DNA of 33,389 nt from Lachnospiraceae bacterium (GCA_022787145.1 JALFVM010000030.1:1-33389), one strand, 5' to 3'. Positions 1 through 7,716 are shown, counted from the first letter of the stretch. The notes: generated by a model from the sequence alone, not told the origin. Made by a program: numbers and translations.

Positions 1-2
1 CT

Positions 3-401
3 ATGAAAGAAAAATTTTACAGATTCATGCAGGGACGATATGGGTCAGACCAGTTTTCCAGATTTCTGATCGGAGTTGATTTTGTGTTGATTTTTCTATC
101 GTTGTTTATCAGGAAAAATCAATTCTTATCTGTGGTAGTCATGGGAATTCTGGTCTATGTTTATTTTCGGACATTTTCCAAAAATATTTCCAAACGTTAC
201 GCGGAAAATCAGAAATATCTGGCTATGACGGAAGGTATCCGAAGAAAGTTTGCAAAACAAAGAAATAGAACTGAGCAGAGAAAGACATATCGTTTTTATA
301 AATGTCCTGCTTGCTCACAGGAAGTGCGTGTGCCGAAAGGAAAAGGAAAGATTGAGATTGATTGTCCGAAATGTCATACGAAATTCATTAAAAGGAGCTG
401 A
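3..401 (+). CDS. Membrane protein with C-terminal zinc ribbon, function unknown
   Basis: The 132-residue protein has two hydrophobic segments (about residues 21-36 and 41-55), a basic, probably cytoplasmic, stretch (about 56-98), and a C-terminal zinc-ribbon knuckle pair: C101-x2-C104 and C121-x2-C124. No enzyme motif is visible. It starts at the first ATG of the window, so its ribosome site lies outside and an upstream start cannot be excluded. It is the first visible gene of a tight rightward operon. The ribosome site of the next gene (AAAGGAG) overlaps its stop region, and the DUF5685 gene begins 6 bases after the stop. The zinc ribbon may bind nucleic acid or a protein partner, but no specific function can be given. 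Confidence 0.75.
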   Translation: MKEKFYRFMQGRYGSDQFSRFLIGVDFVLIFLSLFIRKNQFLSVVVMGILVYVYFRTFSKNISKRYAENQKYLAMTEGIRRKFAKQRNRTEQRKTYRFYKCPACSQEVRVPKGKGKIEIDCPKCHTKFIKRS

Positions 402-407
402 CGTGAA

Positions 408-1253
408 ATGTTTGGATATATTGTGGTGAACAAACCGGAGATGAAGTTTCGGGAATTTGATGTTTATCATGCATTTTACTGCGGATTGTGCCGATCACTT
501 CAGAGGCAGTATGGAATCACGGGAGAATTGACTCTAACTTATGATATGACGTTTGTGGCACTGCTCCTTACCGGGGTATATGAGCCGGAAACGGTAATTG
601 AAACGAAGCGTTGTGTCGTTCATCCGCTTCATAAACAGCAGATGGCCTCTAATACATTTCTGGACTATGCAGCAGATATGAATGTTCTGTTGTTTTATGA
701 GAAATGCAGGGACGACTGGAATGATGAGAAAAAATGGACCAGAAAAGCGATGGCAGGTCTTTTGAAAAACGCATATCAGAAGGTAACAGAGAAATATCCA
801 CAGAAAACGGAGAAAATTCTGACCTGTCTGGAACAAATTTATCAGGCGGAAAAGAAAAATGAACTTGATATTGATAAAATGTCGGGTTATTATGGAGAAG
901 TAATGGCAGAAGTATTTGCCTGTTATCCGGATGTATGGGAGGAATCTCTAAGAAAAATGGGATTTTTTATGGGAAAATTTATATATCTCATGGATGCTTT
1001 TGACGATGTGGAGGAAGATTTGAAGAATCAAACCTATAATCCGCTGAAGCAGGCATTTATGCAGGATCCGGAAAATTTTGACGAAAACTGCAGGGGAATT
1101 CTGACGATGATGATGACAGAATGTTCGCGGGAATTTGAGAGACTTCCCATTTTGGAAAATGTGGATATTTTGAGAAATATTCTATATTCCGGTGTGTGGT
1201 TTCGCTACTGGCAGGTAGTAAAACGAAGAAAAGAAGAACGGGAGAAACAATAA
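408..1253 (+). CDS. DUF5685 family protein, isoprenoid-synthase-like motifs
   Basis: This 281-residue protein looks like the DUF5685 family, common in Lachnospiraceae and of unknown function. It has an N-terminal YCGLC motif (C25, C28) and a possible metal cluster at C69, H72 and H75. Two aspartate-rich motifs stand out: DDWND at 102-106, which fits DDxxD, and DAFDDVEED at 196-204 followed by a Tyr-Asn-Pro. The second motif resembles the N-x-x-R-D-V-x-x-D ... Y-L-P region of squalene/phytoene synthases. The family name comes from memory of conserved sequence. The isoprenoid-synthase resemblance is my inference. AAAGGAG precedes the ATG, and the TAA stop overlaps the ATG of the J-domain gene by one base (TAATG), which suggests translational coupling. 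Confidence 0.8.
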   Translation: MFGYIVVNKPEMKFREFDVYHAFYCGLCRSLQRQYGITGELTLTYDMTFVALLLTGVYEPETVIETKRCVVHPLHKQQMASNTFLDYAADMNVLLFYEKCRDDWNDEKKWTRKAMAGLLKNAYQKVTEKYPQKTEKILTCLEQIYQAEKKNELDIDKMSGYYGEVMAEVFACYPDVWEESLRKMGFFMGKFIYLMDAFDDVEEDLKNQTYNPLKQAFMQDPENFDENCRGILTMMMTECSREFERLPILENVDILRNILYSGVWFRYWQVVKRRKEEREKQ

Positions 1254-1903
1254 TGGGAGATCCTTATGAAATATTGGGTGTGCCGCGCGGTGCATCCGAT
1301 GAGGAAATAAAAAAAGCTTACAGAAAATTAAGCCGAAAATATCACCCTGATGCCAATATTAATAATCCCAACAAAGACCAGGCTGAGGCTAAATTCAAAG
1401 AAGTACAGCAGGCTTATGAGACTGTGATGAAGGAACGGGAATACGGGCAGAGCAGCACAGGTTCTTATAACGGTTATAGTCAGGGATATGGTGGCTATCA
1501 TGGATATGGACAGCAGCAAAGCAATTCTGGCAGTCAGGAAGACAATTATCTCCGTGCAGCGGCCAACTATATACAAAGTGGTCATTATCAGGAGGCTCTG
1601 CATGTGTTAGAACAGATACAGGTGAAAAATGCGCGGTGGTATTATTATAGTGCAGTTGCAAATTTTGGAATCGGCAACAATGTAAAGGCCAGAGAATACG
1701 CCCAGGAGGCCGTCAATCGAGAGCCTCAGAATATGGAGTATCAGATGTTTTTGAACAGATTTTCTGCGGGAGAGACCTGGTATCAGGGGCAGCAGATGCC
1801 TTACGGAAATACGGCAGAAAATATGGTGGGTGACTGTGCCAAATGCTGTATGTTGAACATGTTCTGCAACTGTTGCTGCAATGGATGCTTTTGCCGCTGT
1901 TAG
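1253..1903 (+). CDS. J-domain (DnaJ-like) protein with cysteine-rich C-terminus
   Basis: A 216-residue co-chaperone-like protein. Residues 1-65 form a J domain with the HPD motif at 31-33, which is needed to stimulate an Hsp70 (DnaK) ATPase. A Gly/Tyr/Gln/Ser-rich linker follows (about 66-97), then a TPR-like helical region (about 98-165). The last 22 residues hold ten cysteines. It lacks the CxxCxGxG zinc centre of true DnaJ, so it is a specialised J protein rather than the housekeeping one. The ATG at 1253 was chosen because it overlaps the stop of the DUF5685 gene and gives the standard J-domain start (Met-Gly-Asp-Pro-Tyr). An in-frame upstream codon at 1196 would only add residues overlapping the previous gene. 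The Cys-rich tail could bind metal or be modified; neither is shown. Confidence 0.87.
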   Translation: MGDPYEILGVPRGASDEEIKKAYRKLSRKYHPDANINNPNKDQAEAKFKEVQQAYETVMKEREYGQSSTGSYNGYSQGYGGYHGYGQQQSNSGSQEDNYLRAAANYIQSGHYQEALHVLEQIQVKNARWYYYSAVANFGIGNNVKAREYAQEAVNREPQNMEYQMFLNRFSAGETWYQGQQMPYGNTAENMVGDCAKCCMLNMFCNCCCNGCFCRC

Positions 1904-1930
1904 CAGAAAATTTTTTGAGGGAGATGAAAC

Positions 1931-3487
1931 ATGAGCATATTAAATGTAGAGCACCTTTCCCATGGATTTGGTGACAGAGCTATTTTTCAGGATGTGTCCT
2001 TTCGGCTTTTAAAGGGAGAGCACATTGGACTGGTTGGAGCAAATGGGGAGGGAAAATCCACATTTTTTAATATTGTAACGGGAAAATTAATGCCGGATGA
2101 GGGCAAAGTAGAATGGGCGAAGGACATTCGTGTTGGCTATCTGGATCAACATACAGTGCTGACGAAAGGAATGACGATTCGCGATGTATTGAAGTCAGCT
2201 TTTTCTTATCTGTTTGTACTGGAAGAACGTATGAACGAAATTTGCGATCAATTGGGAGAGGCAGATGAAGATACGATGATGAAGCTGATGGAAGAACTCG
2301 GTGTGATTCAGGATACATTGACGCTTCATGATTTTTATGTGATTGATGCGAAGGTGGAAGAGGTGGCGAGAGCACTCGGACTTTTGGATCTTGGCCTTGA
2401 CAGAGATGTAACAGATTTAAGTGGTGGACAGAGAACGAGAATCCTTCTGGCAAAGCTGCTTCTGGAGAAGCCTGATATTTTGCTTTTGGATGAGCCGACG
2501 AACTATCTGGATGAGGAACACATCAACTGGCTGAAGCGTTATCTGACAGAGTATGAAAATGCATTTGTTCTGATTTCGCATGATATTCCGTTTTTAAATG
2601 AAGTAGTCAACCTGATTTATCATATGGAAAATCAGGAACTCAATCGCTATGTGGGAAATTATGATGATTTCCAGAAGGTTTACGAAGTGAAAAAGGCGCA
2701 GCTGGAGGCGGCTTACCGCAAACAGCAGCAGGAAATCAGCCAGTTAAAAGATTTTGTGGCAAGGAATAAAGCACGTGTGGCGACCAGAAATATGGCAATG
2801 TCCAGACAGAAAAAGCTGGATAAGATGGATGTGATTGAACTGGCAGCAGAAAAACCAAAGCCGGAATTTCATTTCCGCCTGGGACGTACGCCGGGAAAAT
2901 ATATTTTTGAGACAAAAGATTTTATCATTGGGTATGAAGAACCATTATCCAGACCATTGAATCTGGTATTGGAGAGAGGACAGAAGATTGCACTCACAGG
3001 AGCGAATGGAATCGGTAAGACAACTTTAATCCGCAGTATACTGGGGCTTGTAAAGCCGATTTCAGGAAAATGTGACCTGGGAGAAAATCTGTCTGTCGGT
3101 TATTTTGAACAGGAAGGGAGGCCGGACAACAAAACGACCTGTATTGAGGAGATCTGGGAGGAATTTCCCTCTTATACACAGTATGAGGTACGTGCCGCTC
3201 TGGCAAAATGCGGGCTGACGACAAAGCATATTGAAAGTCAGGTGCGTGTATTGAGCGGAGGCGAGCAGGCAAAGGTACGCCTGTGTAAACTGGTGAACAA
3301 GGAGACAAATGTGCTGATGCTGGATGAGCCGACAAACCATCTGGACGTGGATGCAAAAGAGGAGCTCAAAAGGGCACTCCAGGAGTACAGGGGAACGCTG
3401 CTGTTGATTTGCCACGAACCTGAATTTTATCGGGATGTGGTCAATGAGGTATGGGATTGTTCAAAATGGACAACCCGGATTATTTGA
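1931..3487 (+). CDS. ABC-F family ATPase (translation-factor type)
   Basis: The 518-residue protein has two ATP-binding cassettes and no membrane segments, the hallmark of ABC-F proteins that act on the ribosome. The first cassette has Walker A GANGEGKST, signature LSGGQ and Walker B ILLLDEPTNYLD. The second has GANGIGKTT, LSGGEQ and VLMLDEPTNHLD. A charged linker lies between them (about 240-310) and there is no long C-terminal extension. ABC-F members include housekeeping factors (EttA, YbiT, Uup) and antibiotic-resistance factors. Nothing here assigns it to a resistance subgroup. GAGGGAG precedes the start. It follows the J-domain gene by 27 bases and precedes the EIIC gene by 11, so it is probably in the same operon. 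Confidence 0.88.
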   Translation: MSILNVEHLSHGFGDRAIFQDVSFRLLKGEHIGLVGANGEGKSTFFNIVTGKLMPDEGKVEWAKDIRVGYLDQHTVLTKGMTIRDVLKSAFSYLFVLEERMNEICDQLGEADEDTMMKLMEELGVIQDTLTLHDFYVIDAKVEEVARALGLLDLGLDRDVTDLSGGQRTRILLAKLLLEKPDILLLDEPTNYLDEEHINWLKRYLTEYENAFVLISHDIPFLNEVVNLIYHMENQELNRYVGNYDDFQKVYEVKKAQLEAAYRKQQQEISQLKDFVARNKARVATRNMAMSRQKKLDKMDVIELAAEKPKPEFHFRLGRTPGKYIFETKDFIIGYEEPLSRPLNLVLERGQKIALTGANGIGKTTLIRSILGLVKPISGKCDLGENLSVGYFEQEGRPDNKTTCIEEIWEEFPSYTQYEVRAALAKCGLTTKHIESQVRVLSGGEQAKVRLCKLVNKETNVLMLDEPTNHLDVDAKEELKRALQEYRGTLLLICHEPEFYRDVVNEVWDCSKWTTRII

Positions 3488-3498
3488 GGGAGGAACTT

Positions 3499-4569
3499 AT
3501 GAAAACAATAAAAAAGATTTTATCTGATATTTTTATTGACGGATTGAGCGGAATGGCACTTGGCCTTTTTTCGACATTGATTATTGGTACAATCTTAAAA
3601 CAGGTCGGTGATCTGATGGGCGGAACAATTGGAGGTTATTTGAGTTCGTTTGCTGTGATTGCACAGCGACTTACCGGTGCAGGAATCGGTATTGGAGTTG
3701 CCTATAAATTTCAGGAATCTACCTATGTACTGTTGTCGGCTGGCGCTGCCGGTATGATTGGAGCTTATGCTTCCAACCTGATTGCAGGCACTCTCTTTAC
3801 GGCAGAGGGAGCGATTCTTCTTGCAGGACCGGGAGAGCCTCTCGGAGCGTTTATTGCGGCTTACATCGGAATTGTTATTGGAAGGCTTGTGGCAGGCAAA
3901 ACAAAACTGGATCTTTTGATCACACCGGCAGTTACGATTATTTCGGGTGGAACCATAGGACTTTTGATTGGACCAAGTATTTCCAGATTTATGACGTGGA
4001 TTGGAAGTCTGATTAACTGGGGAACTGTACAGCAGCCAATCATTATGGGAATTGTAGTTTCTGTGTTGATGGGAATGGCACTGACACTTCCAATCAGTTC
4101 TGCAGCTCTCGGTATCATTCTTGGTTTGGATGGAATTGCAGCGGGTGCTGCCACAATCGGATGTTGCTGTCAGATGGTAGGTTTTGCTGTGACCAGCTTT
4201 AAGGACAATGGTGTGGGAGGACTTCTGGCACAGGGACTTGGAACTTCCATGCTTCAGATTCCCAATATTGTGCGCAGACCTTTGATCTGGCTTCCACCGA
4301 CACTGGCTTCCGCTATTCTTGGACCGATTGCGATTATCGGACCGTTCCATATGGTAAATAACGCTACCGGAGCTGGAATGGGAACTTCCGGTCTTGTGGG
4401 GCCGATTATGACCTATCAGACGATGATTGCAACAGAAGGATCAGCTTTGGTACTCATAAAAATTCTGGTATTCCAGTTTATTCTTCCGGCTGTGCTTTCT
4501 TATGTGATTTACAAAGGCCTGCGGAATATGGGTTACATCAAAGATGGTGAAATGAAATTGAACGTATAA
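3499..4569 (+). CDS. Stand-alone PTS EIIC-type membrane protein (PTS_EIIC_2 family)
   Basis: A 356-residue, glycine-rich polytopic membrane protein with about eight to ten hydrophobic segments. Motifs such as DGLSGMALGLF, LAGPGEPLGAF and GSLINWGTVQQP match the EIIC family that I recognise as PTS_EIIC_2. EIIC domains normally carry a sugar across the membrane while EIIA and EIIB phosphorylate it. No EIIA, EIIB or sugar enzyme is encoded nearby, so substrate and coupling are unknown. The ATG at 3499 follows GGGAGGAACTT and was preferred over an in-frame extension from 3451 that would overlap the ABC-F gene. It is the last gene of the operon, before a bidirectional hairpin. Confidence 0.82.
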   Translation: MKTIKKILSDIFIDGLSGMALGLFSTLIIGTILKQVGDLMGGTIGGYLSSFAVIAQRLTGAGIGIGVAYKFQESTYVLLSAGAAGMIGAYASNLIAGTLFTAEGAILLAGPGEPLGAFIAAYIGIVIGRLVAGKTKLDLLITPAVTIISGGTIGLLIGPSISRFMTWIGSLINWGTVQQPIIMGIVVSVLMGMALTLPISSAALGIILGLDGIAAGAATIGCCCQMVGFAVTSFKDNGVGGLLAQGLGTSMLQIPNIVRRPLIWLPPTLASAILGPIAIIGPFHMVNNATGAGMGTSGLVGPIMTYQTMIATEGSALVLIKILVFQFILPAVLSYVIYKGLRNMGYIKDGEMKLNV

Positions 4570-4574
4570 AAATA

Positions 4575-4610
4575 CATAAATGACAGGAGAGAAAATCCCC
4601 TGTCATTTTT
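4575..4610. terminator. Bidirectional intrinsic terminator between EIIC gene and mscL
   Basis: TGACAGG (4581-4587) pairs with CCTGTCA (4599-4605) across an A-rich loop and is followed by TTTTT. The flanking bases continue the dyad imperfectly (ATACATAAA against TTTTTATGTAT), so the structure has a U-tract in either direction. It sits between the stops of two convergent genes. Confidence 0.85.
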
Positions 4611-4625
4611 ATGTATATGATGTGA

Positions 4626-5033
4626 TTATTCTTCAGCGGCCGGCTGTTCAGATGTACAGAAACCACAGCGTGTTGCATCGATTGGAATTTCATTTTTGCA
4701 GAAAGGACAAATCTTTGTTGTCGGTGCAGCAGGTTCTTTTGGTTTCTGACCAAGATGAGTCAGCTTATTGATGGCCTTCATAAGACAGAATAAAATGAAT
4801 GCCATAATGATAAAGTTGATCACGGCAGAAATAAAATTAGAACCAAATCCTTTGATTTGTTCTAAAGTGTAAGTTGCACTTCCAGTACAAAAATTCAGAA
4901 TCGGGTTGATAAAATTGTCTGTCAAAGAAGTTACGATTCCTGAAAAGGCGCCACCAATGATGACACCGACTGCCATGTCCATGACATTTCCGCGTAAAGC
5001 AAACGCTTTAAATTCTTCTAAAAACTTTTTCAT
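4626..5033 (-). CDS. mscL: Large-conductance mechanosensitive channel MscL with C-terminal zinc ribbon
   Basis: A 135-residue MscL homologue, the membrane channel that opens under high tension after osmotic downshock. The N-terminus matches the family: FLEEFKAFALRGNVMDMAVG, then TM1 (about 16-36) with the GVIIGGAF motif and TM2 (about 68-88). After the usual C-terminal helix there is an added zinc ribbon: C109-x2-C112 and C123-x2-C126, where most MscL proteins end with a charged helix. AAGGAA lies 9 bases upstream of the ATG on the minus strand. The gene is transcribed alone, divergent from the FMN-dehydrogenase gene and convergent with the EIIC gene. No clear sigma-A promoter was found for it. 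Confidence 0.95.
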   Translation of the reverse strand: MKKFLEEFKAFALRGNVMDMAVGVIIGGAFSGIVTSLTDNFINPILNFCTGSATYTLEQIKGFGSNFISAVINFIIMAFILFCLMKAINKLTHLGQKPKEPAAPTTKICPFCKNEIPIDATRCGFCTSEQPAAEE

Positions 5034-5158
5034 AGATGGATTCCTTTCTTATGTAGATTATCACGAGAAAATTTCTTGCGATGTTTTAATAATAGCATAA
5101 ACTTTGAAATTTGGAAATAAAAATCTGAAAAAACAAAGAAGACCAACGTAAAAAAATG

Positions 5159-5167
5159 TGTTATACT
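5159..5167 (+). promoter_or_regulatory. Extended -10 promoter for the FMN-dehydrogenase gene
   Basis: TG-T-TATACT is an extended -10 element (TGnTATAAT-like). It lies about 65 bases before the start codon. No good -35 hexamer is visible at the usual distance, as expected for extended -10 promoters. Confidence 0.6.
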
Positions 5168-5231
5168 AAAAGACAACTAGAAATGTTCTGAATATAAAAC
5201 AGGACAGGAAAAATGAGAGGAAGAGATAGAA

Positions 5232-6257
5232 ATGAATTATCAAGAAGTTATAAATCAGGCAAGGGAGTGTATTGGAGAGTATTGTAAAGCCTGCAATATC
5301 TGCAATGGAAAGGCATGTAAAAATCAGATTCCGGGACCGGGAGCAAAAGGAGTTGGAGATACTGCAATTCGCAATTATGAGAAATGGCAGGAAATCAGAG
5401 TAAATATGGATACCATCTGTGCGAATGGAAACGTGGATACATCTGTTCAGTTGTTTGGACAGACATTTCGCTATCCATTTTTTGCCGGACCTGTGGGAGC
5501 AGTAAATCTTCATTATGGAGAGAAATATGACGATCTGGAGTATAACAAAATTTTAGTAAAAAGCTGCAGTGAGAACGGGGTTGCTGCTTTTACCGGTGAT
5601 GGAACGAATCCTGCTGTGATGCAGGGCGCTGTGAAGGCAATCTCCTCGGCAGACGGCAAAGGTGTGCCGACTGTGAAACCATGGAATATGGAGACGATTC
5701 ACGAAAAAATAGAACTTGTCAGAGAGTCCGGATGTTTTGCCATTGCCATGGACGTGGATGCTGCCGGATTACCGTTTTTGAAAAATATGAATCCGCCTGC
5801 TGGAAGCAAAACGGTGCAAGAACTTGCTGAGATTGTAAAAATGGCGCAGAAACCTTTTATTGTAAAAGGTATTATGAGCGTAAAAGGTGCATTAAAAGCA
5901 AAGGAAGCAGGAGCAGCCGCGATTGTTGTCAGCAATCATGGTGGGCGTGTACTCGATCAATGTCCGGCTACAGCAGAAGTTCTTGAGGAAATTGCAAAGG
6001 CATTGAAGGGAAGTGGAGTAAAGATTCTGGTAGATGGTGGAATTAGAAGCGGTACGGATGTGTTTAAGGCTCTGGCTTTAGGTGCAGATGGCGTGCTGAT
6101 CTGCCGACCGTTTGTGACCGCTGTTTATGGTGGAGCGCAAGAGGGCGTAAAGACATACATAGAGAAGATTGGAGCAGAACTGGAAGATACTATGGCTATG
6201 TGTGGGGCACATGATCTTGCTTCTATTTCCAGGGATATGGTGCGTTCACCGTTTTAA
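5232..6257 (+). CDS. FMN-dependent alpha-hydroxy-acid dehydrogenase with N-terminal Cys cluster
   Basis: A 341-residue TIM-barrel flavoprotein of the FMN-dependent alpha-hydroxy-acid dehydrogenase family (lactate oxidase, glycolate oxidase, LldD). The active-site block VVSNHGGRVLD with its catalytic His and Arg, the preceding lysine region FIVKGI, and the FMN phosphate-binding block VDGGIRSGTDVFKALALGA are all present. The N-terminus differs from lactate oxidase: five cysteines (13, 18, 21, 24, 29) lie before an Ile-Pro-Gly-Pro-Gly loop. The substrate cannot be read from sequence; L-lactate or another 2-hydroxy acid is the family expectation. AGAGGAAGAG precedes the ATG. It is divergent from mscL and 34 bases upstream of a small unknown gene. 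Confidence 0.87.
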   Translation: MNYQEVINQARECIGEYCKACNICNGKACKNQIPGPGAKGVGDTAIRNYEKWQEIRVNMDTICANGNVDTSVQLFGQTFRYPFFAGPVGAVNLHYGEKYDDLEYNKILVKSCSENGVAAFTGDGTNPAVMQGAVKAISSADGKGVPTVKPWNMETIHEKIELVRESGCFAIAMDVDAAGLPFLKNMNPPAGSKTVQELAEIVKMAQKPFIVKGIMSVKGALKAKEAGAAAIVVSNHGGRVLDQCPATAEVLEEIAKALKGSGVKILVDGGIRSGTDVFKALALGADGVLICRPFVTAVYGGAQEGVKTYIEKIGAELEDTMAMCGAHDLASISRDMVRSPF

Positions 6258-6291
6258 CCTCAGGTTTTTATTAGACAGAAGGAGATTTATT

Positions 6292-6657
6292 ATGCCGGTA
6301 TGTATTTACAAGAAAAATCAAATTACAGAGGTTACGCAAGATTTTGAACATGGAAGTCTTTATGGGAAAGTAAAGCTGGGGTCCGATTATATATTCTGGA
6401 AAAAGTCATTTTCATGGAAATATGTTGACATGGATGAGATACGTCGTGCTTATCGAAGAGTGGAAGCGGTAGACACGAAAATGTGTTGTGGCAAAGTAAA
6501 TTTTGATATTCAGAAACTGGTTGTGGAATTAAAAGACGATACATCCTACGAATTGCTTATAGGTGAAGGAATTTCAAAGGAGGCAGAAGCACTTTGGGCT
6601 GTTTTCAAAGAGCGAAGGCCTGGAATTTTGTTCGGTAAGTTTGATCATTCTGTATGA
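6292..6657 (+). CDS. Small protein of unknown function
   Basis: A 121-residue soluble protein with no signal peptide or membrane segment and no family that I recognise. It appears to be alternating beta strands (roughly 1-90) followed by a helix (about 92-108), which could fit a small PH-like fold, but this is only an impression. There is a Cys-Cys pair at 63-64. The ATG at 6292 was chosen because GAAGGAG lies just upstream; the same frame stays open from 6169, but that extension overlaps the FMN-dehydrogenase gene. It is probably co-transcribed with that gene. Confidence 0.65.
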   Translation: MPVCIYKKNQITEVTQDFEHGSLYGKVKLGSDYIFWKKSFSWKYVDMDEIRRAYRRVEAVDTKMCCGKVNFDIQKLVVELKDDTSYELLIGEGISKEAEALWAVFKERRPGILFGKFDHSV

Positions 6658-6723
6658 AGCCGCCGTTATACTTGAATAAAGTTTTTTATACAAGGAAGTC
6701 CTGATCGAATAAAAAAGAATCGT

Positions 6724-6752
6724 CACTTGTTTTTTAGTAGCTGCATACAATA
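6724..6752 (+). promoter_or_regulatory. Sigma-K-like (mother-cell) promoter of the amidase gene
   Basis: CAC at 6724-6726 is followed by a 17-base spacer and CATACAATA at 6744-6752. This matches the sigma-K consensus AC-N17-CATAnnnTA. The -10 also fits the sigma-E -10 (CATACAnT), but there is no sigma-E-type -35 at 14-15 bases. The predicted start lies about 30 bases before the GTG start codon. The same arrangement precedes sleC. Confidence 0.6.
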
Positions 6753-6787
6753 ATCAGGAAAGGGATTTGAATGAAGGAGAATGATTC

Positions 6788-7555
6788 GTGCCGGAATATA
6801 AAATCATACTAGACGCGGGACACGGGGGAGCTGATCCTGGAGCTGTTCATGAAGGACGTCAGGAGAAGGATGATACTCTGCGGTTGACTATGGCTGTGGG
6901 AAAGATTCTGGAAGATAATGGTGTTGATGTGGAGTACACACGGACAACAGATGTCTTCCAGACACCGTTTCAGAAAGCGACCATCGCGAACCAGTCTGGC
7001 GCAGATTATTTTATTTCTTTTCACAGAAATTCCAGTGAAAAGCCGAATCAGTATACAGGTGTGGAAACACTGGTATATAATAAATCAGGAATCAAATATG
7101 AATTGGCTCAAAACATTCTGGGAGCACTGGGCGAGCTGGGATTTCGGGAAATTGGAGTAAAGGAGCGGCCGGGATTGGTTGTACTTCGAAGAACGAATAT
7201 GCCGGCTGTTCTGGTAGAAATGGGATTTATCAATTCTGACAAAGATAATCAGATGTTTGATGAAAAATTCGATGAGATTGCACAGGCAATCGCCAGTGCA
7301 ATTTTGGGCACGCTCAATGAAGAGGATGTGGAAGGTCCTGTGTATTATCGTGTTCAGACAGGCGCTTTTCGGAATAAACAATATGCAGATCAATTGTTGT
7401 ATGAGCTTTTGGATCAGGGCTATCCAGCCTTCCTTCTGAATGAAAACGGACTATATAAAGTGCAGGTTGGTGCTTTTTTGCAGCTTGGAAACGCGATTGC
7501 CATGGAACAAAAGCTGCGGGATGCGGGTTATACGACGCTGATAACTACATCATGA
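6788..7555 (+). CDS. CwlC-like N-acetylmuramoyl-L-alanine amidase with SPOR domain
   Basis: A 255-residue Amidase_3 zinc enzyme that cleaves the bond between MurNAc and L-alanine in peptidoglycan. The zinc ligands are visible as H12 (DAGHGG), E26 and H79 (ISFHRNS), and the catalytic Glu as E144 (LVEMGF). Residues about 182-255 form a SPOR domain with two related halves (YRVQTGAF and YKVQVGAF), which binds denuded glycan. There is no signal peptide. This domain order, length and lack of a signal match Bacillus CwlC, a mother-cell lysis amidase, and the sigma-K-like promoter supports that role. The start is GTG, set by AAGGAG eight bases upstream. A hairpin terminator follows. Confidence 0.88.
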   Translation: MPEYKIILDAGHGGADPGAVHEGRQEKDDTLRLTMAVGKILEDNGVDVEYTRTTDVFQTPFQKATIANQSGADYFISFHRNSSEKPNQYTGVETLVYNKSGIKYELAQNILGALGELGFREIGVKERPGLVVLRRTNMPAVLVEMGFINSDKDNQMFDEKFDEIAQAIASAILGTLNEEDVEGPVYYRVQTGAFRNKQYADQLLYELLDQGYPAFLLNENGLYKVQVGAFLQLGNAIAMEQKLRDAGYTTLITTS

Positions 7556-7564
7556 AAATTGATA

Positions 7565-7600
7565 AGGGCTATATTGCGTGCAATATGGCTCTTTCTTTTT
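7565..7600 (+). terminator. Intrinsic terminator of the amidase gene
   Basis: GGGCTATATTG pairs with CAATATGGCTC (with G-U pairs) around a short CGTG-type loop. It is followed by a T-rich tract ending at 7600. Confidence 0.75.
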
Positions 7601-7626
7601 ACAAAAGGAAGAAAGTGTGGTATAAT
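7598..7626 (+). promoter_or_regulatory. Upstream sigma-A promoter of the lipoprotein gene
   Basis: TTTACA (7598-7603), a 17-base spacer, then TATAAT (7621-7626) preceded by TGG, an extended -10. The -35 overlaps the T-tract of the preceding terminator. Transcription from here would give a leader of about 200 bases before the lipoprotein gene. Confidence 0.55.
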
Positions 7627-7716
7627 GAAAACTACAGAAACCTTGTTTTTGTATCAAAATTTTCCATATGAGATCTAAATAAACTCTTAAAAATCTGTGA
7701 ATTCCAATTGATTTGG

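Noticed and set aside
3595-4350. 251-codon open frame on the minus strand inside the EIIC gene
   Set aside because: Ser/Asn/Arg-rich composition without any domain, entirely antisense to a well-supported membrane protein; it is a codon-bias shadow.
6671-6694. AT-rich inverted repeat (CTTGAATAAA with TTTATACAAG) as a terminator after the small unknown gene
   Set aside because: The stem is almost all A-T, has a mismatch and is not followed by a U-tract. It may be incidental.
7625-7678. 17-codon open frame starting ATGAAAACT as a leader peptide
   Set aside because: Its ATG overlaps the -10 of the upstream promoter, so that promoter could not transcribe it with a ribosome site, and none is visible.
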